From NCBI GenBank assembly GCA_001179505.1, contig CDMY01000372.1, positions 72,063-94,294 of the forward strand: DNA of 22,232 nt. The letters run 5' to 3'. Under the pieces are notes generated by a model that worked only from the letters and a program-made list of their open reading frames with translations, did no database searches and was not told the DNA's origin. Shown here piece by piece: positions 10,817 through 19,299 of this stretch. Position 1 is the stretch's first letter. Every line of letters begins with the position of its first letter. The DNA is from Vitrella brassicaformis. Lineage: Eukaryota; Sar; Vitrellaceae. The position numbers and the translations under genes are program-made.

Positions 10817-10926
10817 CAACAATGCTGAAAAGAAAACGAAACGCTTTTCTTAGGGCTCCCATTATTTCATCCCTAGCGATCAAGAATTCCAAGTCTACGT
10901 GTACACATGCAACAACGTCTACATAC
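10817..10926 (-). promoter_or_regulatory. 110-bp spacer between two tandem secretory-protein genes
   Basis: This is the only sequence between the stop codon of the 21-exon propeller gene and the ATG of the arylsulfotransferase-like gene. It must hold the 3' UTR of one and the promoter or 5' leader of the other, unless they share a transcript. It is more AT-rich than its surroundings and has a TTTTCAG just before the downstream ATG, which could be a splice acceptor. Confidence 0.4.
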
Positions 10927-13900
10927 TCAGGCCCTCACTACAAAACGTGTCGCAGCAGCCACCAATAAGAGACAACTCACCAACACACCGTGTCTGACCT
11001 CCCGCCCCACAGCCGACGACTCACTGTCGTCGCCATCTGCTGATGTACTATCACTATCGTCCGTGTAGGTGATGTTCATTGGTTCAAGCCTCAATGGGAC
11101 AGTGGCCATCCACCCCGCCTGCAACGTGGTGGTCACACCATCCCCTTCCGCTGCTGTGGGGAAGGATAACAGCGGCTCTTTGATGATGGCGCTATCGCTC
11201 GTCGGCGCATAGCCTGCCATTGATGTATCATTGGATTCACTGCTGGCCTTGATGTGACCGCTGACGGCCAATGTCTCGTCCCTGAAGTGAAATGCAGACA
11301 CACAAATGGCCGTGTGTTTGTGATTTGTTTGTGTCTTCATCTTGTCATTGACCATATGTCGCATGCGTTGAGTGTACCGCCCTTGTGCTTGTCGCCCAGC
11401 ACCATGACGCTCCACCCATTCCTACCTGCATGAAAGTCAGAGAAGGGCAGGTGCAATGGAGATACAGTACGGTCTTCCTTAGACTTACCGCGGAAGTCAG
11501 GCCGAACCCAAAGCAGTGAAGGCTCAGCACCTGCAAACACCACACGGCAAAGACACAGGGGCATGCACTTTGTGGTGTCCTAAGCCCCCTACAGCTGACC
11601 AGCATACTCCCCGACTTTAGCGCCGTCCAATCGTGTTGCATCTCGGTTGTTGATCTGGCTGTTGGCGCTGCCCACCAGCACAATGCTGCCGTCGCTGCCG
11701 ACACACAAGTCGCCATCCTTCAGACGCAATGTATTGCTCGTCCCGTCAGACCTACATGCGCATATGCAAAGAAGGCATCCATCCATCGACCCTTCCCCTG
11801 TCTCTCGCATGTGCTGTCTGTGGCTTGCTTGAGTCGCGCCATGGTCAGCTGGCCTCGCAGGAGGGTGCGTGCCGCTAGATCCACACGGGCATGGTAGGTG
11901 ATTTGCGCAGACTTAGTGTTCCACAAGTCGTTGTAAAAGTCGATCTTCTGAATCTTTTCCACCCCCTCGTAGTTCTTGCCATCGTAGCGAAATATCGTCT
12001 CAGTTCCCGCGCTTTCCCCACCTGTCAATACATGTCACGTGCAGAAGACCTAGTTTCTTCATGTGATTGTTCGTGCGCCTTCCTTACCGATATAAAGGAA
12101 TCGATCAGGGCCGATGACAGCCCGATAAAGGCGAGTATCTGCAATATTGCTGGACAAATCCTGCACACAAAAGAATGAGTCAGTAATCCGGCGTGTCTAG
12201 CTGGTGCCCTCACCGCTCCATCGAATCCGAAGAGCTGCATGACAAAGTTTCCTGTCGTCAGACTCCACGCCGTCACAAATGCGACCTGCACCGGGTTCCC
12301 ACTAGGCAATTTCTGGAGCAAACAACGCGAAGCTGAGATGGCTTTGCACATCAAAATGCTGGTAACGTGCTGCCTCTCACCTTATTGTCAAATCCCACGA
12401 CGATGACCAGCTCATGATCAGGATCGATAGCGATGTCCTCTACGAAAGAACGAGACACTGTCTTGGTCCACTGCACGCTCAGATCAGAGTGGTACCTGAC
12501 ACACACAGAAGAGCAGGCGGCGGTCCGACGACTTTGGTGGGCTGAACGCTCTGCATGTGCGATTACACTGTGATGTTGTGTGTGGTGTCGAGAATGGCTG
12601 CGATCTCTCCGTTGGGGCCGCAGCACGAGACTCGCTTGTGCTCACTGGAGTGAAGGAGCTCCTGAAACAGAGGGGAGGATCGCACATCTTCCCATGCGTT
12701 TGTCGCGTGTCGCACCACCTACTGTAGCTGTCGGATACCGCGCTCTCTCGATGGCTGCGGGGTTGATCGATTGAGTTGGGTCACTCAATGCCGCTATGTC
12801 GTGGTTCTTGATCACCAGCAGCCCCTTGGTGGTCGCAATGACTGTGTGGCCGCTGATATTCTTCCTGTCGATGTCCATATCCAGCACAGGTGCCTCCAGA
12901 GACAGAGCTGCACCAAGCACCACGGAACAGTCAAGAGACACGACATAAAGTATCATGTGTCTCTTTCTCCGCGCCTACAATCAATTTCTCTGGGCTGTCC
13001 GTCAATCGAGATAATTTGAAGCACACCTGCCTTTGTTCCACCCGCCTCCTGGCTGATGAACAAGTACACACGTGGACGCCGGAAGTTGGCAGATGGAAAG
13101 CACAGCATTGTTCCGCTTACACAGTATTTGTGGCGAGCAACAGGTGTTTCTCCAGCAGTATCTTTATGGCTGCCGTCTCAAATTCTGTCACTCCATGTGT
13201 CAGAAAGGATGAGTAATTCATTTTCAAGTCGCTGTCGTAGTAGTGCTTCGACGTCAGCGCGGGCTTCAAGCCGATTATCCGAGTGATTTCTTGGTCCTGC
13301 TTTGCAAACTTGTTCACGCAATATACAACGCCTGACGCCATGTTTGACGTCACTCTGCAGACATGCCCTTGAGAAAGGAAAGAGACGTGCAATCCTCTTC
13401 ACCTACTTGCTTGAGACGCCTTTGCTCTCGTCACTGGACAGCCCCTGGCCATCATAGGTGTCTTGTACCTCCCAGAGTTTCGTGTTTTCAACCACGAATT
13501 CCCCGAAGCGGCCTCCAGACATGAATACATGCCCCCCAGGCGACAATGCCACCCCACCGATCCCATAGCCCCTTGTCGCATGCAGCTGTTCCCATCCCTT
13601 GGTCTCCCTGACATATCTGAAGAAGGTTGATATCTGCGTGTGCTTGGTGACCTCATATGAGAGGTAGAGCGTGCCATCAGCCCCAAGCGTGAGAGCACCG
13701 CTGTCGTTGTTCGCGAGCTCCCATGTCTCTGCACACAGGTGAGTGTGGGCAGATGCTGATGGTCGGTTTGCATCCCAGACCTGCCTGTGCGTCGTAGTGG
13801 TAAACACCGTCATAGTTGGTCTGATCCACAAAGCAGGAAGGATGGAAACAAAGAGGGAAATCATTGCAAGACATCTCACCTTGTACCAGATGTCGCTGAA

Positions 13901-15539
13901 TGTGTCCTCGAGCATGTCGATGTGTGGCTTCCCATCGAGCCCGGTGAAGGGGAAAGCCAAGTCCCGCCAAGTGCCCTGCCCAGCTGCATCAAGTGTGAGC
14001 ATCGAAAGCTGTGGATCGGTCGTGCCGCCTTTGTGGAGGAGGACTTTGCCGTCTCCTTGATAGAAGTTGCTGAAGTCAGGGAGGAACTTCATTGTGTCGT
14101 ACCAAAACCGCCGGTTGATGTCAAAGCGATAGAGGATGTTGTGAGACACGCCGTACAAATGCCCGCTGACAACCATGAGCTTGCCGAGACCGTACTGGAC
14201 TGAAAAAGAGAGGAGAGTGCGCAACGGAATGCAATCTTACGTGATGTCCCATTTACCTGGTGGGTCGGCGAGATGCCACCATTGCTCCTCGTCGAATTGC
14301 CACAGGCCATTTGGATGGGTTTCCGTATTGGGGGAATCCTTTAAGCTCATAAACAATACGCCATTGTTTACAACGAGACTTATCTGATAAACATTGCAAT
14401 CATCCGTTTGTGTGCACTTGAGCTGTTACCGAGCCCCGCTCACCGTAAGATCGTTCTCCTTGCCGGGTAGCCCCTCCATTATCATAGTCCAATCAGCGCT
14501 TGTGAATTTTATCGGATTGGTCGACATCACCACCGCATCATTGACGTAGTTCCTCTTGCCTTTCAGAACAAAGCAGTCATCGGCTGTCACCTGCAGATTC
14601 TCCATCTTAACCCACTCGCCCTGAGCGTCATATCTGTCAGCAAACAGCAAGACGTTCATACGCCAGCCTTCCTGAATTGTGCGTGCTTCCAGTATGCATA
14701 CCTGAATGTACCGCCATAGTTGCTCTCGTAGTAGAGTGACGGGCCAGAGCACTCGCGCAGACTGATGTGCGGCTTGCCTGATCACAATCAGCACCAAGTG
14801 AAGTGGTCGGACGGACAAGAAAGAAAGAAAGAAGGGAGTGAGTGCACGTCTCACCGTCCAGATCAGTGAAGGGGAAGTCAAGGCTGGTCCATGAGTTCTT
14901 GCCGAGATCATACGCATACAAGACAGGGTTAGTCGTGTCTGCAGTGAACACAGAGACGAAGAGAAGCAATCATCATTCGCTCGCCCACACGAAAGCAGCT
15001 CCCTCCTCATACCCTTCATCAAATACACTTTGCTGCTGAACTTGCCGATGGCTGCGGTGGTCGGTTTATCGAGAGGCGCCTCAGGGAGCGCATCGACCAC
15101 ACTGCCATCCTCTTGAACCTGAAATGTGAATGACCACACACCGGTTTGTCTGTTTGTGCGTGTGCGTGTGCATCCCCTCTAGGTCCTTCACTTCAATCTG
15201 CCCCTCTCACCCATGGTGACCCACCTCGTTGATCTTGGGGCCATCTCTCATAAACAAGCGCACCCCACCACGCATACCAAGCAGCCCCACATCATCATAA
15301 GTCCCAAGCTTCCTCCCATCGATATCTCGGTTGGCTGTGGTGTCGATCCCCGTGCTTGCAGCCGACAGAGGCAGTTCCCACATCTCTTGTGATTGATACC
15401 ATCGATACAGCCTGTTGTTGAATACAAAGTCCTCCAGCACAGGGCCATTCGCGTCCACAGTGAGGAGAAGGGCTGGGAGGGGCGGCAGGAAAGAAAGGAA
15501 CAGCAGAAGGGAAGCAATGAGCGTCACGTCTACGGGCAT
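10927..15539 (-). CDS. Secreted beta-propeller-like surface protein, internally duplicated (21 exons, 1073 aa)
   Basis: No named orthologue recognised. Exons: 15539-15225, 15118-15013, 14938-14855, 14777-14702, 14633-14444, 14383-14257, 14199-13880, 13820-13781, 13728-13407, 13354-13121, 13052-13027, 12907-12723, 12661-12567, 12495-12381, 12312-12214, 12160-12088, 12021-11829, 11751-11600, 11530-11489, 11425-11353, 11281-10927; phase holds throughout, and one intron appears to be GC-AG. An N-terminal signal peptide (1 to about 24) is followed by short beta-strand-like units with W, YDAQ and DG turns, as in Kelch/propeller proteins. FPFTDLDGKPHI (162-173) and FPFTGLDGKPHI (382-393) head two copies of one module, each followed by NY-x-G and YDAQ. 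The second half has strands like DIAIDPDHELVIVVGFD and GSIVLVGSANSQ, reminiscent of SBBP-type repeats. The tail is S/D-rich, then GVLVSCLLLVAAATRFVVRA, which suits a GPI-anchor signal or a membrane span. Role inferred: cell-surface or wall protein. Confidence 0.78.
11752..11828 (-). other. Apparent GC-AG intron (77 nt) in the propeller gene
   Basis: The donor is CTCAA|GCAAGC and the acceptor CATGTAG|GTCTGA. Only this donor gives the codon phase needed to join MARLK to SDGTSNTLRLKDGDL. The nearby GT dinucleotides (for example AAGG|GTCGAT) leave the wrong phase. GCAAGC is one base from the classic GC-AG donor GCAAGT. Confidence 0.5.
14816..14834 (+). repeat. (AAAG)n microsatellite in an intron
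   Basis: Four to five AAAG units lie in the intron between exons 3 and 4 of the propeller gene. On the coding strand they read CTTT. Confidence 0.8.
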
Positions 15540-15903
15540 CCTGGAGCGGATTAACGCACGAGCCCGGTTGTGGCCTTCGTGTTGGACTCGTGGATCAGGT
15601 GTCTGGTGTCCCCCTTTGCCCCAAAGACAACCGTAAATGCGAAATGCGAGCTCGAGGATTCCGAGGGATCGCTTGTCTTTCCAGCCTTTCCCACCCTTTT
15701 GTGGACCTTTCCACCATGCACCGGCTCGTCCGGCTCCTCTGCTCGTATTTTTGCCGTAGTCTTGTTGGTGCGTTTTGTCGCCTGCCTTCCATGGGTGAGC
15801 CGTCCCTTTCACACTCTTCCAGCCATCCGCTGACGTCCTGTGTGCTCTCTATGGCAATGCTACAGACTGTAGAGCTGTTTTCTGAGTGTGGCGGCTGCCC
15901 GTG
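15540..15903. promoter_or_regulatory. Divergent promoter region between propeller and AP2 genes
   Basis: A 364-bp spacer separates two outward-facing start codons, so both promoters and 5' UTRs must fit here or overlap the genes. Open frames cross it on both strands but show no domain. I see no certain TATA box or named motif. Confidence 0.45.
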
Positions 15904-18293
15904 ATGGCTCAGCGGCCGCCCGCGGAGCCCAATGGCGGCGGCAGCGGGCAAATGAAGCGCCCCCGGGACACCTCTGCTGACGGCGGACTGTATGAGAGTG
16001 ACATTAGGGGTGTGAGTTTCAATAAGAAGGCGAATGCATGGATGGTCGCGTGGCAAGAGGGCGGACGCCGACGCTCAAAGTGCTTTTCGGTTCGCAACGC
16101 CGATGTGGAGGTAAGTACCTACGTATGCACTGGCGGGAGTGCTGGAATGACTGCATTCTCATGTAAGTCATGTATTGCATTGCTGCGGCGGCTTGTCTGT
16201 GTTGTCATCTTTTGCCAGGTTCGGAAGCAGGAGGCCCTCGAGTACCTGCTGGAGCAGCGCAGCCGGCTGGGGATGTCGCCGTCCCTCGAGCGCAAAGAGC
16301 CGCGGCCGCCACGCAAAAAATCCAAAAAGACCAAAGCCACCAAAAGCGGTACTTTGCAGCCATCCCACCCACCATTCACATCCATTCATTCGGGTCTTTC
16401 CTTTCTGTTTGGTCAGGTCGGTCTGAGAGCCTTCCCGCTCTCCCCGCCCCTCCACGTCCCGGCCCCCGCACCGCCTCGCCCTCTCCTCCATCCCCTCCCC
16501 CCATCGACAGCTCCATCCCGGCCTCCCTGCTGCCGTTCCGCGTGCTGAGGTCCCGAAGAAGCCCAGCTGACGTGCAGGAGAAGCCAGCATCGCATGACGT
16601 GGCAGCCGTCGCGGTCGAGAGGGAGCCCCCTCCCCCTCCCCCTCCCCCTCCCCCTCCCGCCACCATCAACACGGACAGTGGACAGCCCCCGAGGCCCAAC
16701 AAAGGGCTGTCGAGCGCCCCTCCGCCTCGCAAGCAGCGGACGGGCAAGAAGGGGAAGGGGTCGAGAGGGAGGCGGGCATCCAAGGGCAAGAAGGCGGGAC
16801 AGCGGAAGCCCGCCCTCTCTGTCAACCCGTCATCAGCTGCGGCTGCACAGCAGCCGGCCGTTCGCCGTTCCCTCCTGCGTGCGCTGTATCCCCGCAATGT
16901 GGTGACTCACCGCCCCCTGCCGCCTCCCCCCATGCCCCTATCGATGTCCATCGACCGATTCATGTCCTTTACCACACTCCCAGCACCCGCCCACGACTCG
17001 CCCAAAGCAAAGGACGGCAGTGAGCAGCCCCACTCTTCATCGCTGGAGCAGCGCATCTCGGCGTGTTTCGATGCGGATGATGGCGAGGGCGGTGGCGAGC
17101 TCTCTCCGTCCTCCAAGAAGGGCGGGCTGCTGCAGGTCTGTTCGACGGCCAGCAACGGGAGCCAGGAGGACGACGGCACGTCCAGTGACTACGACGACAG
17201 GCGGGGGCTGTCGGTGGTGCCGGGCGGGGATGTGGTGGGGAAGAAGGAGCCGGTCTTCGATCGCATCACCCTGCGCTTCGCGACGCGGAAGCCGGATGAC
17301 GATGATACTCCGGCTCTCCTTGCGCCGCCTCCCTCCCCCGCCCCCCGGAAGCGGTTCATCGATCTGGACAATGCCACACCACTGCTGGCCCAGATCATGT
17401 CTGGCAGTCTGCTCGACGGTGAGGCGCCTGCGAGCCCGGCTTCATCGACATATTGGTTCGATAAGGAGAGGGAGGTCACACCCGGCGGTGATGGAGATGG
17501 GGATGCGGATGAGGCGGGCCACCAGCAGCAGCAGCTGGCCTTCCCCAGCCTGATGTGGCCCGAGTCGCTGCTCATCGACGACAGCGACGAGGACTCACCG
17601 ATGGCTGACGAGCGGAGTGGTGAGGGGGACGGGGGCAGCTGCGACACGCCGGCTTCCCCGCAGTCATGTCCGTTTGGTTCGCTGGGTGTGGGTGTGGGTG
17701 CGGGGGCGGGGTTGAGTGGTGGAGAAGGTGGCGATGGCGGTAGTCTGATTCCGGCGCGTCTGGAGGCTCTGGCAGACTCATTCATCGGTACAATCCCTGT
17801 CATTCGCTCTATCTGTGTTTGTCTGTGGCTCATCCATCCATGGCATGTATCAGGTCCATATGACGAGGAGCTGATCGGCCGCATCATGTCTGAGGACATC
17901 GATAACGACGCCTCGCCGAGCCCCCTACTCCCCCCACACCATCCCTCGCCCCCACCGTCCGGCCAGCAGCAGCCTGAGGTGACGTCCCCCCAGCCGCCCT
18001 CGCTCCCCTTCTCACTCCAGAGCACACCATCATCCCGCCACTCGGACGATGCCCACTCCGACAGCCGTCGACCCCGCTACACCCTCACCAATGCCGCCCC
18101 CATTCCCATGCCGTCGCTGCCGCTCATTCGTCGCTTCGACATCCATCCCCAAATGGCGGGCAGTCACCAGTCGGCCGAAGTGACGGAGATGGGAGCTGCT
18201 GTGCACACGAGTGGGGTCATGATGGGGCTGACGGCCGCGTCGTGTGGCTCGGCGAGCGCTAGAGGGGTCACATCGATGATGGGCGTCATGTAA
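15904..18293 (+). CDS. AP2-domain DNA-binding protein (4 exons, 715 aa)
   Basis: Probable nuclear transcription factor of the AP2 type (plant AP2/ERF and apicomplexan ApiAP2). Exons: 15904-16110, 16219-16348, 16417-17787, 17854-18293, all GT-AG and in phase. The AP2 domain covers residues about 32-86: SDIRGVSFNKKANAWMVAW (R35, G36, V37, W46, W50), then a strand with three Arg and KCFSV, then a C-terminal helix VRKQEALEYLLEQR. The first intron falls exactly between the strands and the helix. A basic stretch, PRKKSKKTKATKS (about 100-112), follows and probably acts as nuclear localisation signal. The remaining 600 residues are low complexity: eleven prolines (183-193), a second basic block, then S/D/P-rich acidic segments that could be activating regions. 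Start: the ATG at 15904 (GTGATGG context); an in-frame ATG at 15886 would add six residues. The target DNA site cannot be read from sequence. Confidence 0.82.
16626..16658 (+). repeat. CCCCCT repeat encoding polyproline
   Basis: Five and a half CCCCCT units encode eleven prolines in the AP2 protein. The minus strand reads as repeated runs of five G separated by A, which meets the pattern for a G-quadruplex. The alternating CCC/CCT codons suggest expansion by slippage. Confidence 0.85.
17788..17853 (+). other. Retention-tolerant 66-nt intron in the AP2 gene
   Basis: GTACAA donor and TATCAG acceptor. The length is a multiple of three and there is no stop. If retained it inserts 22 residues rich in I, V, C, L and W, a hydrophobic segment inside an otherwise polar acidic protein. 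I treat it as an intron because both sites are good and its composition differs from the flanks. Confidence 0.6.
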
Positions 18294-19299
18294 GGACGTG
18301 ACAACGCAATGATAAACCGTCGGTACGGGGCACGTGTTGGATAGCTACGGGGGCGGGTGGGTTGGGGGTGTTTGCTTTAAGTAAGCCTGTGTGTTTGGTT
18401 GTGTGGGATGGGATGGGTGTCGAGTTGGTTGAGCGACCGAGTGAGGGAGCGAGGCCGGAGTGCTTCGTTCGCTGGGCGGATGGAGGGTCCCCCCCTGTAG
18501 CTACCTAAGGTGACGTAACCTAACACACACAGCACACAACACACACACGACATCATGATCCATCACACACACACACACCCTGACCTCCTATTTGTCAGTC
18601 ACACACCACGCCACTGTGGCACACAGAGAGACTCCAACACACGAATGAATGGATGGATGGATGGATGGATGGATGGATGGCCGCATATATCATGGCACGA
18701 CGGACTGTATTTGGTATGGTATGCGTGGGAGGGTTTTGCAATTTTCCAGACAGCGCCTTTGTCGCGGTTAGAGACCCCAACGCCCCCCATGTGTGTGTGT
18801 GCGTGCGTGCAAGGAATGGCCAGCCAGCCTGCCTAAGCAGACAAAGAGCGCTATGTGTTTGCCTGCCTGCCTGGGGGTGGTCTACTCCACGGATTGTGTG
18901 TAGGCGATTCGACCGACGGTCTGCCTTCCTTCCTGCCTGCCTCTCTCACGCGTGTGGTTGCGATGAGTGCGTGCGCTTGCAGTGGACACCATGGACAGCA
19001 GTGTGCGCGTCTGCGCGTGTGGCCAGCCATTCATTCATTCACATAAAAGCGGTAAGCAGTCGTCGTATGCACTCACTGCATACATATGTCATTCATGTCC
19101 ATGGCCTGCCGACGGACGCCAAAAACCGCCGTCCTGACTGACTGACATGGAAAAAGGGACTAGCTGCCCCAAGGTAAGGTCGATTTGGACCTCGTCTGCT
19201 CGAGACGACATCAATCAAAAGCCTCCCATGCCCACACCCCATCTCTCCCCACCCCACCCAACCGCGCCTCAAACACACATCACGAATTGTCTGCCTTGT
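18294..19299. other. Convergent repeat-rich spacer, no supported gene
   Basis: About 1 kb lies between the AP2 gene and the RibD-type gene, both ending here. It contains a CACA-rich block (about 18520-18580), an ATGG microsatellite, TGCC/CCTG repeats near 18860-18940, and an ATTC repeat near 19028-19040. Open frames here encode repeat-like M-D-G-W or C-V-R-rich peptides and I do not count them as genes. Both 3' UTRs must lie here. Confidence 0.6.
18646..18680 (+). repeat. (ATGG)n microsatellite
   Basis: Roughly eight ATGG units form the longest perfect tetranucleotide run in the window. It lies in the spacer downstream of the AP2 gene. A frame through it encodes repeated M-D-G-W, which is an artefact of the repeat. 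Confidence 0.9.

Noticed and set aside
17189-18025. Minus-strand 278-codon S/P-rich frame
   Set aside because: It is a shadow of the AP2 gene's low-complexity exon, in which GC-rich S/P/D codons leave the opposite strand open.
18653-19141. 162-codon plus-strand frame starting in the ATGG repeat
   Set aside because: The start is a microsatellite and the rest is Cys/Val/Arg-rich repeat translation without motif.
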